A stretch of 62,814 nucleotides of DNA, from NCBI GenBank assembly GCA_018064245.1, contig JAGHVO010000017.1, forward strand, positions 1-62,814, in the 5' to 3' direction. Source of the DNA: Candidatus Colimorpha pelethequi (GTDB lineage Bacteria > Bacteroidota > Bacteroidia > Bacteroidales > P3). The notes under the pieces were generated by a model. That model worked only from the letters and a program-made list of their open reading frames with translations, had not been told where the DNA came from and did no database searches. Numbering within the stretch: the first letter of the stretch is position 1; each line of letters opens with the position of its first letter. Shown here one piece after another: positions 25,552 to 33,719 of the stretch. The translations under genes were made by a program, and so were the position numbers.

Positions 25552-25629
25552 TAATGATAATATTTTAGTATTTGACAAAAATAATTATTGTTTTGTGTTG
25601 AAATGTAATTTGTTATAAAATTGTCGAAA

Positions 25630-26523
25630 ATGGAAAAACAATTCTCGAAATCTTTTTATACTGCTACAAAATGTATGTCGGCAGCAATGAGAATCTTAAA
25701 AGAAAAGGGTGGAATGTTGCCATCTCGTAAGTTAATGGAAATGGTAGAACAAGCTGTTCCGTTTACAGAATGGGAAAAGGAGTTGACCTCTAAAGGTGGT
25801 GTTCGTTGGCAAAATATATTCCATTTTACATCGGTTGATTATGTAAAAGCAGGTTATATAGTAAAAAAGAACGGGAATTGGTATCTTACGCCTGAAGGAG
25901 AGTCTGCATTGTCGCAAAAACCGGAGGATGTGCAGTTGTTTGCTCAAAAAGCTTATAAGCAATGGAAGTTGGATAACCAAGATTGTGAAGATGTGGATGA
26001 AAACTCAGAGTCTACGGAGGAAGATAAAGAAACAATAATAAATTTAGAGGATTTGGAAGAACGTGCGCTTTCTGGTATAAGAGATTATATTAGAAAGAAA
26101 AATCCGTATGAGTTTCAAGATTTGGTTGCGGCTTTGTTAAGGGCAATGGATTATTATACACCATTTGTTGCACCTAAAGGAAAGGATGGTGGAGTTGATG
26201 TAATCGCTTATGTTGATCCATTGGGTGCAAAAACTCCTCGTATAAAAGTTCAAGTCAAACATTATCCAGATAATCCTATTGGGGTTAAGGAAATCCGTAG
26301 TCTTGTCGGCATTTTGCGTGATGGGGATATTGGGTTGTTTGTTACTTCTGGAACCTTCTCTCCGTCTGCAAAACAAGAGGCAATCACGAGCAAAGAATAT
26401 GTGAAGCTGATTGATGGCGATGAATTTATTACGATGTGGCAGCAGTATTATAATAAAATGACTGATGAAGATAAAAATATGTTGCCCTTGCGTCGTATTG
26501 CTTTTTTAGGTAGTAATGAATAG
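25630..26523 (+). CDS. Mrr-type restriction endonuclease (type IV-like)
   Basis: The ATG at 25630 gives 297 residues; an in-frame TTG at 25621 adds three. The N-terminal 95 residues resemble the winged-helix Mrr N domain (ILKEKGGMLPSRKLMEMVEQ). The C-terminal half carries the PD-(D/E)xK core: NPYEFQDLVAALLRAM, GKDGGVDVIAY with the catalytic Asp, and IKVQVKHY with the QxK motif. Mrr enzymes cut modified foreign DNA. There is no methylase or specificity subunit beside it, consistent with a solitary type IV enzyme. The gene is clearly more AT-rich than its neighbours, suggesting recent acquisition. Confidence 0.85.
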   Translation: MEKQFSKSFYTATKCMSAAMRILKEKGGMLPSRKLMEMVEQAVPFTEWEKELTSKGGVRWQNIFHFTSVDYVKAGYIVKKNGNWYLTPEGESALSQKPEDVQLFAQKAYKQWKLDNQDCEDVDENSESTEEDKETIINLEDLEERALSGIRDYIRKKNPYEFQDLVAALLRAMDYYTPFVAPKGKDGGVDVIAYVDPLGAKTPRIKVQVKHYPDNPIGVKEIRSLVGILRDGDIGLFVTSGTFSPSAKQEAITSKEYVKLIDGDEFITMWQQYYNKMTDEDKNMLPLRRIAFLGSNE

Positions 26524-26531
26524 GTGAAACA

Positions 26532-27071
26532 ATGAAACAGAATATCTTAGTTTTGGTCGGTAGTCCTCGTAAGGAGGGCAATACGATGCGATTGGTGAAG
26601 GCTTTCGCCAAAGGAGCATCGGATAATGCGAATGTGGAAATTGTCAATGTGTCGGACTACAATGTTGCGCCTTGCAAGGCGTGTGAGTATTGCCACCAAG
26701 GCGAACGCCCTGTCTGCTGTCAAAAGGACGATATGCAGTTGCTTTACGACAAAATGAACCGTGCCGACGTGCTGGTGCTGGCTTCTCCCATCTATTTCTT
26801 CGGAATGAGCGCCCAGCTGAAAACCGTGGTTGACCGTCTGCACAATCCCATCCGCAAGGAGTTCCCCATCAAGAAACTGGGTATGATTGCAGTGGCGGGT
26901 TCGAGCAAGCCTTTTATGTTCGACACAGTAAAACGTCAGTTTGAGATTGCGTGCAGCTATCTCGGATTTGAGAGCATCGGAATGGTGACAGCAGGTGGAA
27001 TGCGTGAACTGGGCGATGTTGACGGCTCCGAATTCATGCAACAAGCCGAAGCCATGGGAAAGGAAATATAG
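26532..27071 (+). CDS. Flavodoxin-fold NAD(P)H-dependent FMN reductase
   Basis: This 179-residue protein has the FMN phosphate loop LVGSPRKEGNTMRLVKAF at residues 8-25. It has a Cys cluster (CKACEYCHQGERPVCCQKDD) and the second flavin loop LASPIYFFGMSAQLK. This is the iron-sulfur-flavoprotein/NADPH-dependent FMN reductase family. The clustered cysteines are typical but do not by themselves prove an FeS site. It starts 9 bp after the Mrr gene, but base composition returns to normal, so the two need not share origin. A GAATTGTT octamer repeat follows the stop. Confidence 0.88.
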   Translation: MKQNILVLVGSPRKEGNTMRLVKAFAKGASDNANVEIVNVSDYNVAPCKACEYCHQGERPVCCQKDDMQLLYDKMNRADVLVLASPIYFFGMSAQLKTVVDRLHNPIRKEFPIKKLGMIAVAGSSKPFMFDTVKRQFEIACSYLGFESIGMVTAGGMRELGDVDGSEFMQQAEAMGKEI

Positions 27072-27136
27072 AATTGTTGAATTGTTGAGTTGAGAATGGT
27101 ATTGCCTAATCACTATTCACTAATCACCAGTCACTA
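27072..27136 (-). repeat. Inverted copy of the GTGATTA/GTGAATA heptad array
   Basis: GAATTGTT octamers (27072-27092) are followed by CTAATCACTATTCACTAATC, the reverse complement of the GTGATTAGTGAATAG arrays seen after other genes. This shows that the heptad family occurs in both orientations. It ends next to the tRNA-Val promoter. Confidence 0.7.
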
Positions 27137-27143
27137 AAAAATA

Positions 27144-27175
27144 TTTGTCTGTTTGGAAAAAAAGTCGTACTTTTG
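27144..27175 (+). promoter_or_regulatory. tRNA-Val promoter (TTTG-N20-TACTTTTG)
   Basis: TTTG at 27144-27147 and TACTTTTG at 27168-27175 are separated by 20 bp, the canonical Bacteroidota housekeeping spacing, and lie 20 bp before the tRNA. The same layout precedes tRNA-Gln at 50.2 kb. Confidence 0.8.
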
Positions 27176-27195
27176 CAATCTCTTTTGAGAGAAAT

Positions 27196-27273
27196 GATCT
27201 GTTAGCTCAGTTGGTTTAGAGCGCTTGCTTGACAGGCAAGAGGTCAACAGTTCAAATCTGTTACAGATCACCA
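27196..27273 (+). tRNA. tRNA-Val (anticodon GAC), CCA encoded
   Basis: The acceptor arm GATCTGT (27196-27202) pairs with ACAGATC (27263-27269), followed by A and an encoded CCA. The anticodon stem CTTGC/GCAAG encloses TTGACAG, giving anticodon GAC (Val). The T arm AACAG-TTCAAAT-CTGTT is perfect. Confidence 0.95.
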
Positions 27274-27276
27274 ATA

Positions 27277-27310
27277 TCCTGACAATGTTGCCGTTGTTGG
27301 GATTTTTTTT
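27277..27310 (+). terminator. Terminator after tRNA-Val
   Basis: TCCTGACAA (27277-27285) pairs with TTGTTGGGA (27294-27302), including two G-U pairs, followed by eight T. Confidence 0.7.
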
Positions 27311-27324
27311 AATAGTGATTAGGA

Positions 27325-27398
27325 AAGAGGGATGAAAAATTAAAATCAACAAATCTCCTAATCTTCAAATCTGCAAGCCTTCAAATCTGAAAATAATC
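27325..27398 (+). repeat. AAATCAAC / CTTCAAATCTGC short-unit repeat tract
   Basis: This AT-rich tract holds AAATCAACAAATC, then repeats of CTTCAAATCTG, up to the start codon of the next gene. Related CTTCAAATCT units occur before the RNase R gene (46.50 kb). Confidence 0.6.
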
Positions 27399-27400
27399 AA

Positions 27401-28252
27401 ATGGAAACGAACCTCTCAACACCCGATTGGAACTATACGTGGGAAACGCAACGTATAGGACTTGATAGTGTGGTGAATGCGCGAGAGTTGGGTGGTTATG
27501 TGATGCAGGACGGACGACGCATCAAAAGAGGACTTCTTTTGCGCGGCGGTGGTTTGGCAAAGGCTTCAGAAACTGATTTGAAACGACTCGAAGATAATTT
27601 CAAGGTCTCTTATATTTTTGATTTCCGTACAGAGGGTGAGGTTGTGCACGCTCCCGACAAAGAATTGAATGGCGCACGCCATATTTGGCTGCCGACCATC
27701 GACCCGAATACCGAAAAATTGGGCACGACAAACCTGCCTCCTCAGGCTTATCGCGTGCTGCCGCAGTATTTGGTGGCGCACTACGAGGAGGAAATGGTGC
27801 AGCGCGTGGCGCGTGGAATGTACATTGAGATGCTTGCCAACGAATATACGCAGTTGCAGTACGCCTCTTTCTTGCAGATGATTCTCCAAAACGAAGGCGG
27901 TGCGGTTTATTGGCATTGCTCGCAAGGCAAGGACAGAACTGGCTTGGGCGCAATGTTGCTGCTGTCGGCGCTGGGCGCAGACCGTCGGACTATCGTGAAT
28001 GATTTTGCCATCACCAACACTTATTATGCCCAAGAACTGAAGTTGGCTTTGGATATGATGGAAGTGCGTAATGGGGGAGAAAGAGGGCGCGACGTGGTGG
28101 TGGCATTCATAGGCGCTCATATAGGTTATTTCGAGAATATGCTCGACTTTATCGACCGTGAGTTTGGGTCGCTGTTGAGTTATGTCCGCAATCAACTGTT
28201 GCTCAGTGACGGGGATTTGGAAAATTTGAGAAACAAATACTTGGAGAATTGA
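27401..28252 (+). CDS. Tyrosine-specific protein phosphatase (DSP/PTP-like)
   Basis: This 283-residue protein contains the phosphatase P-loop HCSQGKDRTG with the catalytic Cys173 and Arg179, and the upstream family motif NARELGGYVMQDGRRIKRGL (residues 25-44). It fits the bacterial Y_phosphatase3 / MptpB-like family, acting on phosphotyrosine, phosphoserine or phosphoinositides. No signal peptide is seen. A SpoIIE-type phosphatase gene follows 60 bp later, so two phosphatases of different folds sit side by side in a signalling region. Confidence 0.9.
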   Translation: METNLSTPDWNYTWETQRIGLDSVVNARELGGYVMQDGRRIKRGLLLRGGGLAKASETDLKRLEDNFKVSYIFDFRTEGEVVHAPDKELNGARHIWLPTIDPNTEKLGTTNLPPQAYRVLPQYLVAHYEEEMVQRVARGMYIEMLANEYTQLQYASFLQMILQNEGGAVYWHCSQGKDRTGLGAMLLLSALGADRRTIVNDFAITNTYYAQELKLALDMMEVRNGGERGRDVVVAFIGAHIGYFENMLDFIDREFGSLLSYVRNQLLLSDGDLENLRNKYLEN

Positions 28253-28258
28253 GAGGTG

Positions 28259-28310
28259 TGTCGCCTAATCGCCAGTCACTATTCACTAATCACAAGTTAC
28301 TAATCACAAA
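28259..28310 (-). repeat. Inverted heptad array (TATTCAC/TAATCAC)
   Basis: CCAGTCACTATTCACTAATC and similar units fill the gap before the SpoIIE-type gene. They are the reverse complement of the stop-codon-linked arrays. Confidence 0.7.
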
Positions 28311-28312
28311 AT

Positions 28313-30244
28313 ATGAAAATAGGTAATCGTTCTTTTTCCACGCGTATCAGCTTGAATATCTTGCTTGTGGTGGCGATTTTGTTCATCATTTCCATTGCCA
28401 TCGTGGCAGTTTCGTCGCATCGCATCATCGCCGATGAGGCTACACGTTCGGCACAGAACATCCTAGACGCCAAGATTGCGGAACTGGAACGTACGTTGAG
28501 CAATGTGGAAATGACTGCCCAGGGAGTGGCATGGTTGGCGAAGGACAGGATTGAGGATACGAGCTATCTCTATGAAATCACGCATATTGTGGTGGAATCG
28601 AATCCAAATGTCGTCGGTTCTGCAATAGCCTTTGAACCCGACTATTTCCCTGATAAGCACTATTTTTCCCCATATTCGACCGAAAATCCTAAAACGCACA
28701 ATGTTACGACTTTTCAGCTGGGAAGCGACAAGTATAACTATTTCCAGATGGAGTGGTTCCAAAACGCTTCGTCGACAGGTGATTGTGTTTGGAGTGATCC
28801 CTATTTCGACGAAGGTGGTGGCGAAATGCTGATGTCCACCTATAGCGTTCCGATAGTGGACGACAGTGGTCATGTATTTGCTGTGCTTACGGCCGACATC
28901 TCTTTGGAGTGGGCTTCCGACGTGGTGGGGCAGATTAGGCCTTATCCGCGTTCTCAGGCTACGTTGGTAAGCAAGACGGGAAAATATGTGGGATCGGAAC
29001 ATATCTCCGAACTTACTAATACGGATATTTTTCGGACTGCGAACCTTACTGAAAACGAGTCTATTATGGATATCAGTCGCAACATGGTTGACGGCAAGAA
29101 AGGCGTGAGCCACTACGCTTACAAGGGCCAGGTTTCTTTTGCAGTCTATGGTCCGTTGGAAAACGGTTGGTCGCTTTCCATCATCTGCGAGTACCGTGAT
29201 GTGCTGAAACGTTCCACCCAGATGCATTTGGTGCTGATTATCGTGGCGTTGGTGGGCTTATTGGCGATGTTCATCATTTGCTACCGCATCGTGCGTCGAC
29301 TTACGCGACCTGTCACTGAACTGTCGGTTTCGGCAATGAATATGGCAAAGGGCAATTTCCACGCCCATATTGTGGATGTGGACACCAACGATGAGATGCG
29401 CAAGTTGCATGACTCTTTCGCGTATATGCAGCGCTCCATTAACGATTATATTGCGCAGCTGAAAACTACTACGGCTCTGAACGAACGTATGGAAGGTGAA
29501 CTGAATGTGGCGCGCAACATCCAGATGAGTATGTTGAACAAGGATTTCCCCCATGGCTCTTTCTCCGACTCCGATGGCAATACTCGTGAATATGGGGTGC
29601 AAGCCTTTTTGCAACCTGCCAAGGAGGTTGGTGGAGACCTTTACGATGTCTGGATCCGCAACGACAAACTTTATTTCTCGGTGGGTGACGTTTCTGGCAA
29701 AGGCGTTCCTGCGGCTTTGTATATGGCAATAACGCGTTCGGCTTTGCGTTTTATGGTGGGTTTGGACATTTCTATGGGACAGGTGCTTCGCAAGGTTAAC
29801 GACATTCTTTCGGACGGCAACACGCACAATATGTTCTGTACCATTTTTGTTGGTTGCATCGACCTGAAAACGGGTGAAATGGAGTATTGCAATGGAGGTC
29901 ACAATCCTATCGTGGTGATGCCTCCTGATGCACCAGCCTATTTCCTGAAAGCCAAGACCAATATCGCCGCGGGCATATTCTCGGGATTTGACTATCAGGA
30001 CGAGCGTATGACATTGGCTCCTGGTACGAAACTGCTGCTTTATACCGACGGTGTGAGCGAGGCGGAAACGCAAAACAAGGAGCAATTTGGAGATGAACGC
30101 TTGTTGGCATGGGCGAACAGTGTCGCTCAACGTGGTGATTGTATGGAAAAAGAACTGGTGGAAGACCTCTACGATGCGGTTAAGGCATTTACCCAAGGCA
30201 ACGAACCCAACGACGACATTACTATTATGGCCGTCAGGGTATGA
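28313..30244 (+). CDS. Membrane SpoIIE-type PP2C phosphatase with Cache and HAMP domains
   Basis: This 643-residue protein has a membrane helix (about 12-35), an extracytoplasmic double-Cache-like sensor (about 40-295), a second helix (about 300-325, LVLIIVALVGLLAMFIICY), a HAMP linker (RLTRPVTELSVSAMNMAKGN) and a PP2C/SpoIIE phosphatase domain (about 400-643: GGDLYDVW, SVGDVSGKGVPAALYMA, LLYTDGVSEAETQNKEQFGD). Such proteins dephosphorylate STAS-domain antagonists in partner-switching pathways in response to a periplasmic signal. A kinase (31936) and STAS protein (32388) lie 1.7-2.4 kb downstream, so the three parts of a switch are present, separated by two minus-strand genes. Confidence 0.93.
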   Translation: MKIGNRSFSTRISLNILLVVAILFIISIAIVAVSSHRIIADEATRSAQNILDAKIAELERTLSNVEMTAQGVAWLAKDRIEDTSYLYEITHIVVESNPNVVGSAIAFEPDYFPDKHYFSPYSTENPKTHNVTTFQLGSDKYNYFQMEWFQNASSTGDCVWSDPYFDEGGGEMLMSTYSVPIVDDSGHVFAVLTADISLEWASDVVGQIRPYPRSQATLVSKTGKYVGSEHISELTNTDIFRTANLTENESIMDISRNMVDGKKGVSHYAYKGQVSFAVYGPLENGWSLSIICEYRDVLKRSTQMHLVLIIVALVGLLAMFIICYRIVRRLTRPVTELSVSAMNMAKGNFHAHIVDVDTNDEMRKLHDSFAYMQRSINDYIAQLKTTTALNERMEGELNVARNIQMSMLNKDFPHGSFSDSDGNTREYGVQAFLQPAKEVGGDLYDVWIRNDKLYFSVGDVSGKGVPAALYMAITRSALRFMVGLDISMGQVLRKVNDILSDGNTHNMFCTIFVGCIDLKTGEMEYCNGGHNPIVVMPPDAPAYFLKAKTNIAAGIFSGFDYQDERMTLAPGTKLLLYTDGVSEAETQNKEQFGDERLLAWANSVAQRGDCMEKELVEDLYDAVKAFTQGNEPNDDITIMAVRV

Positions 30245-30319
30245 CGGTTTTGAATTGGGAATTATTAGTAAAGGGTCAATTTAACGATTCGACAATTCAA
30301 CAACTCCCCATCTCACCGT

Positions 30320-30793
30320 TTAATACACTGTATGCTGTAACTGCGTGTATTCGTCAAAGAGTTTGAGGCAGTCTTCGCGACAGGTTTGTACGAGAAAGTC
30401 GGTGAGTTTGTCCCGGCCTCCGAAAATCTTGTCGAATTTGTCGTCACGAAAACCTATGCGGCCGTTGTCTTCTATGGAACAGCCGTAATAGACCTTTTCA
30501 ATATTCGCCCACATGCAGGCGCAAAGACACATGTGGCAAGGTTCCCCTGTGGTATAAAGAATGCAGCCCGAAAGGTCGTAGGTGCCTAAGAGCTTTCCTG
30601 CGTTGCGGATGGCTGAGATTTCGCCGTGGGCGGTGGGGTCGTTGTTTGCCAGAACCTTGTTGTGTCCGGCTCCCACGATGACTCCGTCTTTGATGATCAC
30701 GGTACCGAAAGGTCCGCCTTCGCCGTTCTGGATGCCCTTGCGTGCCTCTTCAATGGCGAAAGCCATATTGGTTTTGTGCTTGCTGTCGTTCAT
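30320..30793 (-). CDS. Nucleoside/guanine deaminase (CDA fold)
   Basis: This 157-residue protein carries the zinc-binding pair of the cytidine-deaminase superfamily: AHGEISAIRNAG (His and catalytic Glu) and GEPCHMCLCACMW (two Cys). GGPFGTVIIKDG is the N-terminal substrate loop seen in guanine deaminases of the GuaD type. It probably deaminates guanine to xanthine or a related base. It is convergent with the SpoIIE-type gene. Confidence 0.88.
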   Translation of the reverse strand: MNDSKHKTNMAFAIEEARKGIQNGEGGPFGTVIIKDGVIVGAGHNKVLANNDPTAHGEISAIRNAGKLLGTYDLSGCILYTTGEPCHMCLCACMWANIEKVYYGCSIEDNGRIGFRDDKFDKIFGGRDKLTDFLVQTCREDCLKLFDEYTQLQHTVY

Positions 30794-30902
30794 TCAGATG
30801 TGGATTGAAATGCTGGAATGATGATTGTAGGTTGGAACGAATTGGAGTCGCGCCGCAAGGCGGTTTGCCAAAATCGCTTCACGATTCTCCGTAATGGGTT
30901 CG

Positions 30903-31706
30903 CTATTTGCTCTTTTGCTTAGGCTCTTTTTTGCGGGCTTTTGCGGAGGAGAGCCAGATCAGGATGGCTGCAAAAATGGCCAAAGCGCCATGCAAGCATT
31001 CTGCCGTGAGAATTACTACGGCAATGATGCCAATATAGAAGACGATTCCGATGAGGATTCCCCAAAGTGGGTTCTTGCAACGACGGCAGTCAGCGATGAC
31101 TTTTCCCAGAACGCAGACAATCAAGATTGCTTGGCAGATCACAAGTGCCCATGAGGAAGCGACATGGTCGGCAAAATAGATGGCGCCGCTGATGACAACT
31201 CCGGCGAGCGCTACGCCCATAACCCACTTCCATTCTTTCCAGGGTTTTTCGCCCGACATTTTGGCTTCAACGCTCAGTTGCGCAACGGTTTGCATTACTG
31301 CACTTAGCAGATTGTAGGCCACATAAGCAAGGCAGGCAATTCCAACAATTGCCCATCCCCAGCCTACGAGTTTGTGGTAGCAGAACCATCCAATGGGATT
31401 GCGCCATTGCTTCATCTCTTGAAAATAAACTGCCGTGTCTTCGCCTTGGAAGATTTGGAAGCAATAGTAGTAGATGAACACCAACGAAATGCCCAGCAAT
31501 GTGTAAAGGACTGGATACAAGTTCGATTTTCCTCTGTAACGGATGCCATGGTTGACGAAAGACATGATGGCGACAACTGCAAAAATTGCAATCAATTGCC
31601 ACAAAAGACCAATTTGTAGTGGATTGTTGTGGTGGAGCTGCAGCAAGTCGGGAATGTTGGTGATGGGGAAATTCGTTTGGATGTTCTCAATAAGATTCAT
31701 GTTCAA
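30903..31706 (-). CDS. Hypothetical polytopic membrane protein
   Basis: This 267-residue protein has about six membrane segments (for example LLWQLIAIFAVVAIMSFV, PVLYTLLGISLVFIYYYCF, WAIVGIACLAYVAYNLLSAV, ILIGIVFYIGIIAVVILTAE) and a Lys-rich C-terminus (KARKKEPKQKSK). It has a CRRCKNP motif between helices. I do not recognise a family. A divergent promoter region separates it from the RsbW-like gene, so it could share regulation with the stress-signalling module. Confidence 0.65.
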   Translation of the reverse strand: MNMNLIENIQTNFPITNIPDLLQLHHNNPLQIGLLWQLIAIFAVVAIMSFVNHGIRYRGKSNLYPVLYTLLGISLVFIYYYCFQIFQGEDTAVYFQEMKQWRNPIGWFCYHKLVGWGWAIVGIACLAYVAYNLLSAVMQTVAQLSVEAKMSGEKPWKEWKWVMGVALAGVVISGAIYFADHVASSWALVICQAILIVCVLGKVIADCRRCKNPLWGILIGIVFYIGIIAVVILTAECLHGALAIFAAILIWLSSAKARKKEPKQKSK

Positions 31707-31766
31707 AATGTTGTTTTAGTGATATTTGCTTTTCCGATTTTGTTTGCGATAAAGTTTTCAATTTTG

Positions 31767-31774
31767 CAAAATTA
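31767..31774 (-). promoter_or_regulatory. -7 element TAATTTTG (minus) for the membrane protein gene
   Basis: On the minus strand the site reads TAATTTTG, 60 bp before the start codon. The -33 element is not clear. Confidence 0.45.
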
Positions 31775-31849
31775 CATTTTTTTTTCAAAAGAATGAAATT
31801 GTGGCTTCGTCATAATGAAGCCATCCAAAGAAATATGAATTTTTTTTTG

Positions 31850-31857
31850 TAAATTTG
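31850..31857 (+). promoter_or_regulatory. -7 element TAAATTTG for the RsbW-like gene
   Basis: Exact TAnnTTTG match about 80 bp before the start codon at 31936, inside the 229-bp divergent intergenic region. Confidence 0.5.
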
Positions 31858-31935
31858 CAACTGAAAAGAAATCCTTTCTTGCGACTTGCATTGTGTTGCG
31901 GGAAACGTGTTTCTAATGTTTGTTATTAATTGTAA

Positions 31936-32346
31936 ATGTCTATGAAGAAACGTTTTGAGCCTATCGTGGATAAGTGTGGCGAGATTGTGGACTATCTCAT
32001 GTCTGCCCCGTATATTCCTGACGACGTTTCGTTGCAGTTCAAGATCCGACTCTCGGTTGAGGAAGCTGTGGAGAATGTGGTTCGTTATGCCTATGACGGC
32101 GGCATCGGCTGGCTGGAAGTGGGCAGCGAACTGGAAGACGACGGCGTGGTGCTGTCCATTGAATTGCGCGATGCTGGTGTGGCCTTCAATCCACTGGAAT
32201 TGCCTGAACCAGACCTTGATGCGACAGTGGAAGACCGCAAGATTGGCGGCTTGGGAATCTTTCTGTGCAAGAAAATGATGGACAGCGTGGCGTATCGCTA
32301 CGAAAATGGGTGCAATATTCTTACAATGCGAAAGAATATCGCATAA
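31936..32346 (+). CDS. RsbW/SpoIIAB-like HATPase serine kinase
   Basis: This 136-residue GHKL-fold protein has the N box EEAVENVVRYAY (about 50-61), G1 box RDAGVAFNP and G2 box KIGGLGIFLCKKMMD. This is the anti-sigma-factor serine kinase family that phosphorylates a STAS antagonist. A STAS gene follows 41 bp downstream, the standard pair. Bacteroidota lack SigB, so the kinase's output partner is not obvious; it may control another sigma factor or an enzyme. ATG 31936 and ATG 31942 are both possible starts. Confidence 0.92.
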   Translation: MSMKKRFEPIVDKCGEIVDYLMSAPYIPDDVSLQFKIRLSVEEAVENVVRYAYDGGIGWLEVGSELEDDGVVLSIELRDAGVAFNPLELPEPDLDATVEDRKIGGLGIFLCKKMMDSVAYRYENGCNILTMRKNIA

Positions 32347-32387
32347 TGTTTTGAAAATAAATGATTTTGAAATAAAAAACAAACGAT

Positions 32388-32690
32388 ATGAATGTAACGA
32401 TTGCGAACGAAGGTCCGAAGACCGTTGTGACACTTTCAGGCCGATTGGATACGACCAATGCGGATCAGTTCCAGAATGATATCGCTCCGCTGTTTGAATG
32501 CGAAAATCCTGATTTCGAGATTGATTGTACCGATATGCAATACACCTCCAGCCAAGGTCTGCGCATGTTTTTGATGCTCCAGAAAAGCGTGACGGCTCGT
32601 GGTGGTAAGATGGTGATGAAAAACATGAATCCTCAGGTGCGAGAAGTGTTTGACATTACGGGCTTTTCCAACATCATCACAATTGTCTGA
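32388..32690 (+). CDS. STAS-domain anti-sigma factor antagonist (RsbV/SpoIIAA-like)
   Basis: This 100-residue single STAS domain has the beta-alpha pattern and the phospho-acceptor loop YTSSQGLR (Ser54/Ser55). In partner switching it binds the RsbW-like kinase when dephosphorylated by a SpoIIE-type phosphatase. Both the kinase and a candidate phosphatase are encoded nearby. Length and motifs are normal. Confidence 0.93.
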   Translation: MNVTIANEGPKTVVTLSGRLDTTNADQFQNDIAPLFECENPDFEIDCTDMQYTSSQGLRMFLMLQKSVTARGGKMVMKNMNPQVREVFDITGFSNIITIV

Positions 32691-32708
32691 CAGATGGTCG
32701 AAAGGCCT

Positions 32709-32735
32709 TGTTTTTAATTGTCAATTATCAATAAG
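32709..32735 (+). repeat. AATTGTC/AATTATC heptads before the lipid-kinase-like gene
   Basis: TTTTAATTGTCAATTATCAA repeats the 7-nt unit seen at 14.72 kb and runs to the GTG start codon of the next gene. Confidence 0.55.
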
Positions 32736-33649
32736 TGCATTTTATATTTATCATAAAGGAAAACGACGCCCCTTTTGCGGTCCGCAAAGGATTGGAACAA
32801 AGGTTGCATGAGTTCGACTCGCTTCTGCGGCAGCGTGGCGATAGCTATGATATCTATTCTGTTGAAGGAGAGGGTGATGGGGCTCGTTATGCGCGAATCT
32901 ACAATGATCTGCACCCCAACGAGAAAGTCTGTTTCGTGGCTTGTGGCGGCGAAACGATGGTCAACGAAGTCGCTTCGGGTATTGTTGGATTTGACGGAAA
33001 GTCTATGGCAATCTTGTCGTTGGATGAAGATGTGTGCGGATTTACGGCATGTTATCCACAGTTGGATTTCACGAATCTGGGCGCTATTTTGCAAGGTTCG
33101 TTTCATAATGTTGACATCATCAAGGTCAACGACAGCTATAGCTTGAATGTCTGCTCGATAGGTTTTGATGCAACCATTTCAAAACGTTTCCATTTGCAAA
33201 AGTTGACGCAGAAACATCGGCGGTTGGCAATGTGGGAGGCGGTTGCCTTTTCCCGATTCAATCGTGTGAATGTTGTGGCTGACGGTTTTAAGTTGGGCCG
33301 CAAGCGAATGTTGTCCTGCACGATAGCTAATGGCTGTTGCGAGAATCATGGCGCCAAATGTGCTCCGCAAGCCCACAACGATGATGGCTTGATGGAGGTT
33401 TGCTACGTCAAGCCGATGAGTCTGTTGCGATTGTTGTATGCGTTTCCTCGTTATTTCAAGGGCGAACATCTGGGCAACCGACATCTTTCACGATTCTTGA
33501 TTTGTAGGCAGGCGAAAAAAGTGGTAATTGAATCTAAGGATTTGATTGAGATAACCGTAGATGGAGAAATCCTCCCTGGTGTCCATTTCGAGGTGGAAAT
33601 GTTGCCTCGGGCCGTTCAACTCTTGCTGCCTCAATCTAGTGATCTGTGA
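32735..33649 (+). CDS. Diacylglycerol/sphingosine-kinase-like protein with altered GGDGT motif
   Basis: This 304-residue protein starts at GTG 32735 (MHFIFIIKENDAPFAVRKGL). Its fold matches the DAGK catalytic family: ACGGETMVNEVASG near residue 68, then LSLDEDVCGFT, SLNVCSIGFDATISKRF, and a C-terminal IEITVDGEILPGVHFEVEML. The catalytic signature GGDGT reads GGETM here, so the conserved Asp-Gly is replaced and kinase activity is doubtful. It may be a lipid- or nucleotide-binding derivative. It follows the STAS gene by 45 bp, and its stop codon begins a heptad array. Confidence 0.78.
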   Translation: MHFIFIIKENDAPFAVRKGLEQRLHEFDSLLRQRGDSYDIYSVEGEGDGARYARIYNDLHPNEKVCFVACGGETMVNEVASGIVGFDGKSMAILSLDEDVCGFTACYPQLDFTNLGAILQGSFHNVDIIKVNDSYSLNVCSIGFDATISKRFHLQKLTQKHRRLAMWEAVAFSRFNRVNVVADGFKLGRKRMLSCTIANGCCENHGAKCAPQAHNDDGLMEVCYVKPMSLLRLLYAFPRYFKGEHLGNRHLSRFLICRQAKKVVIESKDLIEITVDGEILPGVHFEVEMLPRAVQLLLPQSSDL

Positions 33650-33718
33650 ATAGTGATTAGTGAATAGACTTCTTTGCGATTAACTTAAAACTTAAAACTT
33701 AAAACTTAACTCAACTTT
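33647..33718 (+). repeat. Heptad array: GTGAATA/GTGATTA then CTTAAAA units
   Basis: Starting at the TGA stop of the preceding gene, the array reads TGAATAGTGATTAGTGAATA, then AACTTAAAACTTAAAACTT, and ends 2 bp before the ATG of the alarmone synthetase. It contains stop codons in all three frames. Confidence 0.8.
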
Positions 33719-33719
33719 A

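Noticed and set aside
30894..31154. + strand open frame opposite the membrane protein gene
   Set aside because: Shadow of a polytopic membrane protein on the minus strand; low-complexity acidic sequence without a family match.
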